Origin: Kluyvera sp040932435
GTDB taxonomy: Bacteria > Pseudomonadota > Gammaproteobacteria > Enterobacterales > Enterobacteriaceae
Length of the DNA: 64,000 nt
NCBI RefSeq assembly: GCF_040932435.1
Contig: NZ_JBFQGA010000004.1
Span: forward strand, 186,001-250,000
Direction: 5' to 3'
Part shown: positions 7,767 to 17,100 of the stretch, in pieces
Layout: every line of letters begins with the position of its first letter
Numbering within the stretch: position 1 is the first letter of the stretch
Position numbers and translations under genes: made by a program
The notes under the pieces: generated by a model
What the model saw: only the letters and a program-made list of their open reading frames with translations
Database searches by the model: none
What the model was told of the DNA's origin: nothing

Positions 7767-9734
7767 TTAGAAGCGGTAGTCCACCGCCATAAAGTAGCGG
7801 CGGCCCTCTTCGGTATAGCTGTAATCGTCACGCTTCAGGTCTTTATCACCCAAGTTCAGCACACCGGCACGTAGCTTGACGTTTTTCGTCGCCTGCCATG
7901 CACCGCCGAGATCCCAAGTGGTATAGCCGCCAGGCGTTTTTGCCGTATCGCTGGTCGCACGCTGTTTACCGGTATAGCTTGCCGCCAGATAGAACGACCA
8001 ATCTTCTACCGGCGTCCAGTCCAGACGACCATTCCCGGTATGGAACGGCAGCTCTTGCAACGGTTTATCGCCGCCGTTACTCAAATCGCGGCCATCGTTG
8101 TAGGTGTAGTTCAGCGTCATTTTCCACTCATCGCCAAACGGGACTTTCAGCTCTGATTCCACGCCGCGAATCCGCGCCTTGTTGACGTTGTAGTAGGCAA
8201 ACACCGGAACACCGCCGTCAAAGCCAACAAAGTTCGGGTAGCCAGGCGCGGCATTCCTATCACGGGTGCGGCTGATGTTGATCATATCGTCAATATCGTT
8301 TTGGAAAGTGGTGACGTTCGCCTGCACGCCGTCCAGCCAACCTTCTTCACCCTGATAATACAGACCAATTTCATAGCTTTCGCTGGTTTCCGGTTTCAGG
8401 TCCGGGCTACCGACGATACGGCAACCGCCGCGGCAGGAGTTCGTCGCCCAGTCCGGGCTAAGCTGTAGCAGCGATGGCGCTTTAAATGCAGTAGCCCAGC
8501 CGCCTTTGACCGTTACCGTGTCGGTGGCGTTATAGACCAGATAAGCACGCGGGCTCCAATGGTCGCCATAGGTCTCATGGTCATCCATACGAATACCGGT
8601 GGTCAGCGCCAGCGGCTCGAAAATACGCCATTCATCTTCAATAAACAGCGCATATTGGCTGGCCGACGTTTCGCTGCTGTTGCCGCGCGTCAGGTTCACC
8701 GGATCGCTAAGCTTATCGTGACGCCATTCGCCACCGAAGGTGACCAGTTGGTTAATCACACCCAGCGGCAGCACGTATTTGCCATCGATGGTGTTGCTTT
8801 CCGAGGTAATTTCGCTGGTGTTCCCCGGGTTCTTGTTAACCACTTTTTCACCATAGTATTTCAGCTCGCTGGTGCCCAGATCCCAGCGTCCATTATGGCT
8901 TAATGAGTAGTTTTCACGCTCTAGGCGGTTACGGTCGAGCGAGTCAGAATCACGGTCCTGGCGGTCAAAGCCGTAGCCGGCGGTGATGTCGTTATTCTCG
9001 TTTGGCGTCCACGCAAACTCGACGTTACCGTCGCGGCTGGTGAAGCCTTCGATACGCGGGGTATCGCCCGTCGCCGTGGTGTTGGAAGTCTGCGGGTCAT
9101 CTTTCTCGCGTTTGGCGAGGCTACCAAAGGCTTTCATCCCCAGCAGGCCGTCAATCAGCGGGCCGGAGGTATAGAACTGGCCGTTCCAAGTATCGCCGCG
9201 GTCACGATGCTCCTGAATGGTGCTGTCAGCGGTGATAGTCCCCGTCCACTTCGCACCAATTTTTTTGGTGATGATATTCACCACGCCGCCTAAAGCATCT
9301 GATCCGTACAGCGAGGACATTGGGCCGCGCACCACTTCGATACGCTCGATAGCATCTACCGGGATCCAGTTCAGGTCGAAGTCGTTGTGGCGGAATACGG
9401 CGTTACGCGAATTCACGCGCTTGCCATCGATAAGAATCAAGGTATAGCTGCTGTCAAGGCCGCGAATGCTGACGCCCTTACGGTTGTCCCCTTCATTCGT
9501 GAGCTGCACGCCCGGAACTTCCTTCAGCACGTCTTTGAGGTTTTGCACCGGTTTACGCTGCAAATCTTCTTGGGTGATGACGCTGATGCTGGCAGGCGCG
9601 TCCTTCACGCTTTGCTCGGTGGCAGCGGCTGTCACAACCATAACTTCATTATCATCTGCGGCGCCGACGGGCAGCGCCAGGGACATTACGGACGCGCACA
9701 GTCCGCCCCGAACCAAGGGGTTTAACCTAAACAT
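7767..9734 (-). CDS. cirA: TonB-dependent catecholate siderophore receptor CirA
   Basis: A 655-residue outer-membrane receptor, slightly shorter than E. coli CirA (about 663). A signal peptide ending LPVGA precedes mature ADDNEVMVVTAA, in which DNEVMVVTA is the TonB box. The plug domain (about residues 45-150) includes GVSIRGLDSSYTLILIDGKR, and the beta-barrel ends in the canonical terminal phenylalanine (AVDYRF). It imports ferric linear catecholates and is the receptor for colicins Ia/Ib in E. coli. A strong Fur box lies about 180 bp upstream. Barrel loops may differ in length from E. coli. Confidence 0.95.
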   Translation of the reverse strand: MFRLNPLVRGGLCASVMSLALPVGAADDNEVMVVTAAATEQSVKDAPASISVITQEDLQRKPVQNLKDVLKEVPGVQLTNEGDNRKGVSIRGLDSSYTLILIDGKRVNSRNAVFRHNDFDLNWIPVDAIERIEVVRGPMSSLYGSDALGGVVNIITKKIGAKWTGTITADSTIQEHRDRGDTWNGQFYTSGPLIDGLLGMKAFGSLAKREKDDPQTSNTTATGDTPRIEGFTSRDGNVEFAWTPNENNDITAGYGFDRQDRDSDSLDRNRLERENYSLSHNGRWDLGTSELKYYGEKVVNKNPGNTSEITSESNTIDGKYVLPLGVINQLVTFGGEWRHDKLSDPVNLTRGNSSETSASQYALFIEDEWRIFEPLALTTGIRMDDHETYGDHWSPRAYLVYNATDTVTVKGGWATAFKAPSLLQLSPDWATNSCRGGCRIVGSPDLKPETSESYEIGLYYQGEEGWLDGVQANVTTFQNDIDDMINISRTRDRNAAPGYPNFVGFDGGVPVFAYYNVNKARIRGVESELKVPFGDEWKMTLNYTYNDGRDLSNGGDKPLQELPFHTGNGRLDWTPVEDWSFYLAASYTGKQRATSDTAKTPGGYTTWDLGGAWQATKNVKLRAGVLNLGDKDLKRDDYSYTEEGRRYFMAVDYRF

Positions 9735-9912
9735 TCCATTTCTCCATGAGGTTAATACTGAATTAAAACAAAGAGGTTTTACTCACACGTGCTGCTTTAA
9801 AGCCGTTGACCGACGGCCTATTTTTTTGCAGATGTGGCTAGTCCCCTCGGCCTATAATCCAATAAGGAGAGGAAGTGGCTTCATCCATTTGTATGGGCAG
9901 GATGATAAACGT

Positions 9913-9931
9913 AATGATAACAATTATCAAT
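9913..9931 (-). promoter_or_regulatory. Fur box of cirA
   Basis: The palindrome TGATAA-CAA-TTATCA (9915-9929) sits within a 19-bp sequence close to the Fur consensus, in the 310-bp cirA-lysP gap. It is positioned for iron-dependent repression of cirA. The rest of the gap (9735-10044) holds the cirA leader and the lysP terminator; I see no gene in it. Confidence 0.8.
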
Positions 9932-9996
9932 TAAGGTTGTTTAAAGTTATGTCAAGACGTAATAAACAGTATCTAGATCATAGACAGCGAGCATAA

Positions 9997-10022
9997 AAAA
10001 ACCTCTCCGAAGAGAGGTTTTC
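9997..10022 (-). terminator. Rho-independent terminator of lysP
   Basis: On the minus strand a 9-bp stem AAACCTCTC/GAGAGGTTT closes a TTCG tetraloop and is followed by a T-run. It lies about 20 bp past the lysP stop. Confidence 0.9.
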
Positions 10023-10044
10023 GCTATTGCAGGTGAACGCTGAA

Positions 10045-11514
10045 TTATTTCTTAAAGCGTTCCGGGAAGTGCATTTCGCTATAGCTAACGAAGTGCGTCC
10101 CGCGAGACAACTTATAGCCGAACCAAATAATCAGGAACAGCGGAATACCGATGTAGGTTGCCATGACGCCGCCCCAGTCAATGGTGTCAGCAAGGAACGC
10201 TTCATAGTTCTGACCCAAGGTGATAATCAGACACAGAACGAAGGCAAAAATCGGCCCCAGCGGGAAGAACCCGGAACGGTATGGCAGATTGTTCAGATCG
10301 TGCCCTTGCATCACGTAGCCGCGACGGAAGCGATAGTGGCTAATAGCAATCCCCAGCCAAGCGATAAAGCCGGTCATCCCAGAGGTATTCAACAGCCACA
10401 GGTAGACGGTTTGGTTACCAAACATCGACGTCAGGAAGCACAGGCCAGCAATCACCGTAGTGGCATACAGCGCGTTACGCGGCACACCGCCACGGGACAG
10501 TTTAGCGAAGATGCGCGGCGCTTTGCCGTCACAGGCCAGAGTGTAGAGCATACGGGTAGAAGCATACATCCCGGAGTTACCCGCCGACAGCACCGCCGTC
10601 AGAATAACCGCATTCATCACCGCCGCCGCTGACAGCAGACCCGCATGCTGGAAGACCAGCGTGAACGGGCTGACCGAGATATCCTTCACGTCGTTGCGCA
10701 GCAGGCTCGGATCGGTGTAAGGAATAATCAGGCTGATAATCAAGATGGCAAACACATAGAACAGCAGGATTCGCCAGAACACCTGACGCACCGCGCGTGG
10801 GATGTTTTTCTCAGGATCTTCAGATTCACCTGCGGCAATACCAATCAACTCGGTTCCCTGGAAGGAGAAGCCGACGATCATCGCGACACCAATCATCGCC
10901 GAGAACCCACCGGCAAACGGCGCATCGCCGGTTGTCCAGTTGCTCCAGCCGACCGGCTGAGCGCCTTTGAAGATACCGAAAATCATCATCACACCGACGA
11001 TGATAAAGATAATAACGGTGGCGACTTTAATCAGTGAGAACCAGTACTCCGCTTCGCCGAAGCCTTTAACAGAGATGTAGTTCAGCAGGAAGATGACGCA
11101 CAGGAACAGTGCACTCCAGATCCAGCCCGGCGTGTCCGGGAACCACCAGTTCATGACCAGCTGCGCGGCAACCAGGTCGACGGCAATCGTCACCGCCCAG
11201 TTGTACCAGTAGTTCCAGCCCAGCGCGAAGCCGAAGCCTTCTTCAACATAATTCTGACCGTAGGTCGCAAAAGAACCGGATACCGGCATATATGCCGCCA
11301 GTTCGCCCAGACTGGTCATCAGGAAGTACACCATCAGGCCAATCAGGATATAGGAAAACAGCGCGCCGCCCGGGCCCGCCTGAGAAATCGTTGCGCCGGA
11401 GGCAACAAACAGACCTGTACCGATAGAACCGCCAATGGCGATCATCGTCAGATGGCGCGCCTTGAGTTCGCGACGTAGCGCGGGCGCTTGTGTGGTTTTT
11501 GTTTCAGAACCCAT
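10045..11514 (-). CDS. lysP: Lysine-specific permease LysP
   Basis: A 489-residue amino-acid permease of the APC superfamily (AAT family), the E. coli length. Twelve membrane segments are apparent. The first motif GGSIGTGLFVASGATISQAG (from about residue 28) is the substrate-binding TM1 unwinding region, and GESEDPEKNIPRAVRQVFWR is the conserved cytoplasmic loop. It imports L-lysine with protons and in E. coli also acts as a co-sensor with CadC. It is monocistronic between yeiE and cirA with its own terminator. The 147-bp upstream gap should hold its promoter; ArgP control is known in E. coli but I cannot pinpoint a site. Confidence 0.97.
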   Translation of the reverse strand: MGSETKTTQAPALRRELKARHLTMIAIGGSIGTGLFVASGATISQAGPGGALFSYILIGLMVYFLMTSLGELAAYMPVSGSFATYGQNYVEEGFGFALGWNYWYNWAVTIAVDLVAAQLVMNWWFPDTPGWIWSALFLCVIFLLNYISVKGFGEAEYWFSLIKVATVIIFIIVGVMMIFGIFKGAQPVGWSNWTTGDAPFAGGFSAMIGVAMIVGFSFQGTELIGIAAGESEDPEKNIPRAVRQVFWRILLFYVFAILIISLIIPYTDPSLLRNDVKDISVSPFTLVFQHAGLLSAAAVMNAVILTAVLSAGNSGMYASTRMLYTLACDGKAPRIFAKLSRGGVPRNALYATTVIAGLCFLTSMFGNQTVYLWLLNTSGMTGFIAWLGIAISHYRFRRGYVMQGHDLNNLPYRSGFFPLGPIFAFVLCLIITLGQNYEAFLADTIDWGGVMATYIGIPLFLIIWFGYKLSRGTHFVSYSEMHFPERFKK

Positions 11515-11661
11515 GTGAAAATGCTATCCATCCAAAAAATGAGGCGCGATTGTAACAGACGATCCCGCCATCTCACGGCAGAAATGCGCAGTTATAAGAG
11601 AGCTTCATGATCGCTCTCATATTATAAGTAAACCAGTCACACCCCGATTGAGATATAGCGC

Positions 11662-12528
11662 TTAGGTGTTGCAGTAATGCAAAAATCGGTTTAACGCGTT
11701 GGAAAGATGCTTCTGCCGATGATGAATGCGCCATAGGGTGCGGCTTAGCGTCGGCAGTGGGATCGTGACTTCAACTAACGAACCCGCCGCCAGCTGCTCC
11801 GCTATCACGCGGCGAGACAAACAGCTAATGCCCAAATCGTGGCGTACCGCGTGTTTAATCGCCTCTGAGTTGCCAAGCTCCATCCCCATATGGAACTGTG
11901 GCAGATGAGAAAGCAGTAAATAGTCAACGATCTCCCGGGTACCGGAGCCTTTTTCACGAAGGATCCACGGCGCGGCCGCCAGCATATCCAGCGTCACCTC
12001 ACCCGATAGCCAAGTACTGTTTGGGGCGCAAAAGACCACCAGCTCATCTTCAAGCCACGGCTCAGCGATGATATCTGCCGAGTGACAAGGCCCTTCAATC
12101 AGCCCGATATCCACCCGGAAATCCGCCACCGCGTTAATCACGTCTTGGCTATTGCCGACGCTCAGTTCCAGCGGCAAAGTCGGGAAATCTTTGCGATAAC
12201 GGGCAATCACTCCCGGCAGAATATAGTTGCCGATAGTGCTGCTGGCATAGACGCGAATAGCGCCGTTATCTTCGCGGAACAGCTGTTCTATCTCGGTGGC
12301 CTGTTCAAGCAACGCCAACGCTCGCGGGTACAGCAGACGACCGTGTTCATTGACTACCAGTCGTTTACCGACGCGATCAAATAACTGCACGCCAAGCTGA
12401 CCTTCAAGGTCAGTCAATGCCGCGCTCACCGCCGACTGCGACAGCGCAAGTCTTTGTGAGGCCTGTGTGGTCGAGCCGCTTTTTAGCACCTCGGCAAAAA
12501 CTTCTAACTGACGCAGCGTGATATGCAT
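11662..12528 (-). CDS. yeiE: LysR-family transcriptional regulator YeiE
   Basis: A 288-residue LysR-type regulator. The winged helix-turn-helix covers residues 1-60 (TLRQLEVFAEVLKSGSTTQASQRLALSQ at its start), followed by the substrate-binding domain from about residue 88. It is divergent from yeiH across a 118-bp gap, the classic LysR arrangement, so YeiE is a candidate regulator of yeiH. E. coli YeiE is about 293 residues. The ligand is not evident from sequence. Confidence 0.93.
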   Translation of the reverse strand: MHITLRQLEVFAEVLKSGSTTQASQRLALSQSAVSAALTDLEGQLGVQLFDRVGKRLVVNEHGRLLYPRALALLEQATEIEQLFREDNGAIRVYASSTIGNYILPGVIARYRKDFPTLPLELSVGNSQDVINAVADFRVDIGLIEGPCHSADIIAEPWLEDELVVFCAPNSTWLSGEVTLDMLAAAPWILREKGSGTREIVDYLLLSHLPQFHMGMELGNSEAIKHAVRHDLGISCLSRRVIAEQLAAGSLVEVTIPLPTLSRTLWRIHHRQKHLSNALNRFLHYCNT

Positions 12529-12568
12529 AGTTCATCGGCCCGCTTGAGCCGCCCTTACCAGTTATTAC

Positions 12569-12590
12569 GATTAATTATAAATATATAATC
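12569..12590. promoter_or_regulatory. Candidate LysR-type (YeiE) operator
   Basis: GATTA and TAATC arms flank a 12-bp AT-only centre in the yeiE-yeiH divergent gap. The site has LysR-like interrupted dyad geometry (ATTA ... TAAT). The assignment to YeiE is inferred from position only. Confidence 0.35.
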
Positions 12591-12646
12591 AATTTTATCT
12601 TTAAACCAGCAAAGCGTAATCTTTTACCCAGACAGAGGAGAAGGTT

Positions 12647-13699
12647 ATGGCACAGGTCACCTTAGATACGCATCATCATCGCGGTATTAAACATTTTATT
12701 CCTGGACTGGCGCTGAGCGCCGTGATTACCGGCGCGGCGGTATGGGCTGGCAGTATCCCTGCCATTGCCGGCGCGGGGCTGAGCGCATTAACGCTGGCAA
12801 TCCTGTTCGGGATGATTATTGGCAACACCGTCTATCCAAAATTATGGCAGTCCTGCGACGGCGGCGTCATCTTCGCTAAGCAGCATTTGCTGCGCCTGGG
12901 GATCATTCTGTACGGCTTTCGTCTGACGTTTTCGCAGATTGCTGACGTTGGCGTCAGCGGCATCATTATCGACGTACTGACGCTCTCCAGCACCTTTATG
13001 ATGGCCTGCTGGTTAGGACAGAAAGTGTTCGGCCTTGATAAACACACCAGTTGGTTGATTGGTGCGGGTAGCAGCATCTGCGGCGCGGCAGCGGTGCTAG
13101 CCACGGAGCCGGTGGTTAAGGCAGAAGCCAGTAAAGTGACGGTCGCCGTCGCCACCGTGGTTATCTTTGGTACGCTGGCTATTTTCCTCTATCCGCTGAT
13201 GTATCCGCTGCTGGCGCACTGGTTTAGCCCAGAAACCTACGGCATCTATATTGGCTCCACGATGCACGAAGTGGCGCAGGTGGTTGCCGCCGGTCATGCC
13301 ATCAGCCCGGAAACTGAAAATGCAGCGGTAATTGCTAAAATGCTGCGCGTCATGATGCTGGCTCCGTTCCTGCTGATTCTGGCCGCGCGTGTTAAACAGC
13401 TGGCACCGGCCAACGCCGAGCAAAAAAGCAAAATCACCATTCCGTGGTTCGCGCTGTTGTTCATCGTGGTGGCTATCTTTAACTCGTTCCACCTGCTGCC
13501 ACAAAGCGTGGTGCAGATGTTGATTACGCTAGATACCATTTTGCTGGCGATGGCGATGGCAGCGCTTGGCGTCACCACTCACGTCAGCGCGCTGAAAAAA
13601 GCCGGTGCGAAACCGCTGCTGATGGCTCTAGTGTTGTTCATCTGGCTGATTGTCGGCGGCGGCGCGATTAACTTCGCTATCCACACGATGATGGCATAA
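12647..13699 (+). CDS. yeiH: UPF0324/PSE-family inner-membrane protein YeiH (putative sulfate exporter family)
   Basis: A 350-residue membrane protein with about ten hydrophobic segments. Family-typical motifs are present: LRLGIILYGFRLTFSQIADVG, the segment WLIGAGSSICGAAAVLA, and STMHEVAQVVAAG. The family (Cons_hypoth698) is annotated as putative sulfate exporter, but no substrate is proven for YeiH. It is divergent from the LysR gene yeiE, which probably controls it. An AGAGGAGAAGG ribosome-binding site precedes the ATG. Confidence 0.9.
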   Translation: MAQVTLDTHHHRGIKHFIPGLALSAVITGAAVWAGSIPAIAGAGLSALTLAILFGMIIGNTVYPKLWQSCDGGVIFAKQHLLRLGIILYGFRLTFSQIADVGVSGIIIDVLTLSSTFMMACWLGQKVFGLDKHTSWLIGAGSSICGAAAVLATEPVVKAEASKVTVAVATVVIFGTLAIFLYPLMYPLLAHWFSPETYGIYIGSTMHEVAQVVAAGHAISPETENAAVIAKMLRVMMLAPFLLILAARVKQLAPANAEQKSKITIPWFALLFIVVAIFNSFHLLPQSVVQMLITLDTILLAMAMAALGVTTHVSALKKAGAKPLLMALVLFIWLIVGGGAINFAIHTMMA

Positions 13700-13765
13700 T
13701 CGAGCACGACGCTCCCCGGCGAACCCGCTATACTCTCCCCTTTTGAGTATGGCGGGTTTAACTAT

Positions 13766-14623
13766 ATGAAATACATTGGAGCGCACGTCAGCGCCGCTGG
13801 CGGTCTGGCTAACGCCGCCATTCGAGCTGCGGAAATTGAAGCGACCGCATTCGCCCTGTTCACCAAAAATCAGCGTCAGTGGCGCGCCGCGCCGTTAACC
13901 ACCGAGGTGATTGACGACTTCAAAGCCGCCTGTGAAAAGTATCACTACACCCCGGCGCAAATTTTGCCGCACGACAGCTACCTGATTAACCTCGGGCACC
14001 CGGTCGAAGAAGCACTGGAGAAATCCCGTGAAGCCTTTATCGACGAGCTGACGCGCTGTCAGCAACTGGGGCTGACGTTGCTGAACTTCCACCCTGGCAG
14101 CCATCTACTGCAAATTGATGAAGACAAATGTCTGGCGCGGATTGCTGAATCTATCAACATTGCGCTGGCGCAAACCGACGGCGTCACGGCGGTGATTGAG
14201 AACACTGCCGGTCAGGGCAGCAACCTTGGCTTTAAGTTTGAGCACCTGGCAGCGATTATTGACGGCGTTGAAGATAAATCCCGCGTGGGCGTATGTATCG
14301 ACACCTGTCACGCCTTTGCCGCAGGTTACGATCTGCGCACCACCGAAGCCTGTGCCGAAACCTTCGCCGAGTTTGAACGCATTGTCGGTTTTCAGTATCT
14401 ACGTGGTATGCACCTCAACGATGCCAAAAGCGAATTTGGTAGCCGCGTTGACCGCCACCATAGCTTGGGCGAAGGCAACATCGGTCACGATGCGTTCCGC
14501 TTTATCATGCAGGACAACCGCTTTGACGGTATCCCACTGGTACTGGAAACCATCAATCCGGATATCTGGGCAGAAGAGATTGCGTGGCTGAAGGCGCAAC
14601 AGACGCAAACAGTGGAAGCCTAA
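13766..14623 (+). CDS. nfo: Endonuclease IV (Nfo), AP endonuclease
   Basis: A 285-residue family-2 AP endonuclease that cleaves 5' of abasic sites and removes 3'-blocking groups in base excision repair. All nine trinuclear-zinc ligands of E. coli Nfo are at the same positions: H69, H109, E145, D179, H182, H216, D229, H231 and E261. The length equals the E. coli enzyme. It ends 2 bp before the yeiI ATG, so the two are likely co-transcribed. In E. coli nfo belongs to the SoxRS regulon; I cannot assign a soxbox here with confidence. Confidence 0.98.
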   Translation: MKYIGAHVSAAGGLANAAIRAAEIEATAFALFTKNQRQWRAAPLTTEVIDDFKAACEKYHYTPAQILPHDSYLINLGHPVEEALEKSREAFIDELTRCQQLGLTLLNFHPGSHLLQIDEDKCLARIAESINIALAQTDGVTAVIENTAGQGSNLGFKFEHLAAIIDGVEDKSRVGVCIDTCHAFAAGYDLRTTEACAETFAEFERIVGFQYLRGMHLNDAKSEFGSRVDRHHSLGEGNIGHDAFRFIMQDNRFDGIPLVLETINPDIWAEEIAWLKAQQTQTVEA

Positions 14624-14625
14624 TC

Positions 14626-15720
14626 ATGAATGACAGGGAAAAGCAGATACTCAAGATCCTGCGTCGCAACCCGCTGATCCAACAAAATGAGATCGCGGAT
14701 ATTTTGCAGATAAGCCGCTCTCGCGTGGCGGCGCATATTATGGATCTGATGCGTAAAGGGATGATCAAAGGTAAGGGCTACATCCTCACCGAGCAGGAGT
14801 ACTGCGTCGTAGTGGGCGCCATCAATATGGACATTCGCGGCATTGCGGATATTCACTATCCACAGGCCGCCTCTAATCCAGGCAACATCCGCTGTTCCGC
14901 CGGCGGCGTGGGTCGCAACATTGCCCACAACCTGGCGCTGCTGGGCCGCGACGTGCATCTTATCTCCGCGGTCGGCAGTGATTTTTACGGCGAAACGCTG
15001 CTGGAACAGACCCGCCAGGCCGGTGTAAATATCTCCAGCTGTATTCGACTGCATGGGCACAGCACCGCCACCTATCTCTCCATTGCCAATCAGCAGGAAG
15101 AGACGGTGCTGGCGATTAACGACACCCATATCCTCGAGCAGCTCACCCCGCAGCTACTGAACGGCTCGAGAGAGCTGATTCGTCACGCGGGCGTGGTGCT
15201 GGCGGACTGCAATATGACGCCGGAAGCCATTGAGTGGGTCTTTACCATTGCCGATGACATTCCGGTCTTCGTCGATACCGTGTCTGAGTTTAAAGCCGCC
15301 AAAATCAAGACCTGGTTCTCGCGCATTCATACCCTGAAACCGACTCAGAAAGAGCTGGAGATCTTATGGGGTCAGCCTATCGTTTCCGAGGCCGACCGCA
15401 TTCAGGCCGTTAATAGTCTGCATCAGCAGGGCATTCAGCATATTTTTGTCTGCCTAGAAGATGAGTCCGTCTTCTGCAGTGAGAAAGACGGCGAGCAGTT
15501 CGTCTTGACGCCACCAGTCCATCCCGTCGTCGATAGCTTTGGTGCCGATGACGGCTTTATGGCGGGACTGATTTACGGTTTTCTGGAAGGGAACGAGTTT
15601 CGCGAGCGTGCGAATTTCGCCATGGCCTGCGCTGCGCTGTCGCGTGCCAGCGTCAGTATCAATAACCCCACGCTCTCCGCTGACAACGCAATCTACTTAT
15701 TGCAAAACGCCCAGGCATAA
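14626..15720 (+). CDS. yeiI: PfkB-family sugar kinase with N-terminal helix-turn-helix, YeiI
   Basis: A 364-residue protein. Residues 1-55 (MNDREKQILKILRRNPLIQQ onward) form a winged helix-turn-helix. The rest is a ribokinase/PfkB domain closely related to PsuK in this window: both contain GGVGRNIAHNLALLG followed by VGSDFYG. The catalytic-base motif, normally GAGD, reads GADD (SFGADDGFMAGL), so the aspartate is kept but the anion-hole glycine is replaced. The open frame extends upstream into nfo, but the ATG at 14626 gives about the E. coli length. It is probably a nucleoside or sugar kinase with a DNA-binding module; the substrate is unknown. Confidence 0.9.
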   Translation: MNDREKQILKILRRNPLIQQNEIADILQISRSRVAAHIMDLMRKGMIKGKGYILTEQEYCVVVGAINMDIRGIADIHYPQAASNPGNIRCSAGGVGRNIAHNLALLGRDVHLISAVGSDFYGETLLEQTRQAGVNISSCIRLHGHSTATYLSIANQQEETVLAINDTHILEQLTPQLLNGSRELIRHAGVVLADCNMTPEAIEWVFTIADDIPVFVDTVSEFKAAKIKTWFSRIHTLKPTQKELEILWGQPIVSEADRIQAVNSLHQQGIQHIFVCLEDESVFCSEKDGEQFVLTPPVHPVVDSFGADDGFMAGLIYGFLEGNEFRERANFAMACAALSRASVSINNPTLSADNAIYLLQNAQA

Positions 15721-15746
15721 CGCTTGGGCTTTCGCGGCTGTAATAA

Positions 15747-16997
15747 TTACGACAGCCCGATAAAGAACCCGGCGATGGTGGCACTCATCAGGTTAGAGAG
15801 CGTCGCCGCCGCCAGCGCGCGCATCCCCAGTTGCGCAATTTCTGGTGCCCGTTGAGGGGCAACGGCAGAAAATGCGCCCACGACAACCCCGATAGAACCA
15901 AAATTGGCAAATCCACACAGCGCGAACGAGATAATCGCGATCGTCTTCACATCCAACGTACCGCCAGTCTGCAGATACGGCGAGAAGTTGAGATAAGCGA
16001 CAAATTCGTTGATCGCCAGTTTCTGCCCAATCAGGCTGCCTGCCAGCGTCGCGTCGCTCCAGTCAACGCCCATCAGCCAGGCCAAAGGGGCAAGAAGCCA
16101 GCCAAAGATCCCTTCGAGCGTAGCGTGACCAAAGCCGAACCAACCACCGATGCCACCGATAATACCGTTGATCAGCGCAATAATCGCCACAAAAGCCATC
16201 ACCACCGTCGCCACACCGGCGGCGATTTTCAGACCCGTCATCGCGCCGCTAGCTGCCGCTTCGATGATGCTTTTAGGCGGGGTTTCCGTAAACGACAGAT
16301 TTTCAAACGTCACCTGCGTTTCTTCCGTCGCTGGGCTTAACATACGGGCGAACAGAATTCCTCCGGGGATCGCCATTAAGGATGCAGCCAACAGATAATC
16401 AATGGGTACGCCCAGACCGGCATAACCGATCATGGTTGAACCGGCAATGGAGGCCATCCCACTGCAAATAGCGGTAAATAGCTCATTACGATTCAAGCGG
16501 TTCATAAAAGGCTTAACAATCGCCGGGATCTCGTTTTGCCCGAGGAAAATGGTGGTGACCGCCACAAATGATTCGATCTTACTGATGTTCAGCGCTTTCT
16601 GGAAAATACCGCCAAGAATGCGGATTAATCCCCCCATTACACCGATGTAATACAACAAACTTACCAGCGCGGTAATAAAAATAATCGCCGGGAGTACGCG
16701 AAAGGCAAACACAAATCCAGCGCCATCAAAAACCCGATCCATTTTCGGCCCCACCAGCGAACCAAAAATAAAAGCGCTCCCGGCGTCGCTATAGGTCATG
16801 ACCCTATGTACCCCCAGCGCCGCCTGCTCGGCCAGCCATTTGCCTGGCGGAAAGTAGAGCATTACGCCACCAATGGCAAACTGCAGCACCAGCGCCGCTC
16901 CAACCGTACGCAAGCTGATATGCTTTTTATTTACCGACAGCAGAAACGCAATTGCCAGTAATACCGCCATCCCCAGAACACTTCTCATTATGTCCAT
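15747..16997 (-). CDS. nupX: Concentrative nucleoside transporter NupX (YeiJ)
   Basis: A 416-residue CNT-family (NupC-like) symporter with multiple membrane segments and the family signature GQNEIPAIVKPF. By eye it differs from the second transporter at 18897-20147 at only about 30 positions, so the two are recent paralogues. It shares strand and orientation with rihB, which lies 103 bp upstream, suggesting uptake of a nucleoside that RihB then hydrolyses. The start MDIMRS has a GGGAATATCATT leader. Confidence 0.93.
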   Translation of the reverse strand: MDIMRSVLGMAVLLAIAFLLSVNKKHISLRTVGAALVLQFAIGGVMLYFPPGKWLAEQAALGVHRVMTYSDAGSAFIFGSLVGPKMDRVFDGAGFVFAFRVLPAIIFITALVSLLYYIGVMGGLIRILGGIFQKALNISKIESFVAVTTIFLGQNEIPAIVKPFMNRLNRNELFTAICSGMASIAGSTMIGYAGLGVPIDYLLAASLMAIPGGILFARMLSPATEETQVTFENLSFTETPPKSIIEAAASGAMTGLKIAAGVATVVMAFVAIIALINGIIGGIGGWFGFGHATLEGIFGWLLAPLAWLMGVDWSDATLAGSLIGQKLAINEFVAYLNFSPYLQTGGTLDVKTIAIISFALCGFANFGSIGVVVGAFSAVAPQRAPEIAQLGMRALAAATLSNLMSATIAGFFIGLS

Positions 16998-17100
16998 AAT
17001 GATATTCCCATTAGGCCAGGTCTGAACTCGTTACGGGCTACTGCTCACTGCCCATCGGTGTTAACTGGCCTGTACCCTCAGATACAGACCCGATTTACAG

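Noticed and set aside
9466..9996. 176-codon plus-strand frame covering the start of cirA and its promoter
   Set aside because: Mostly antisense to cirA and crossing its Fur box; no ribosome-binding site or family.
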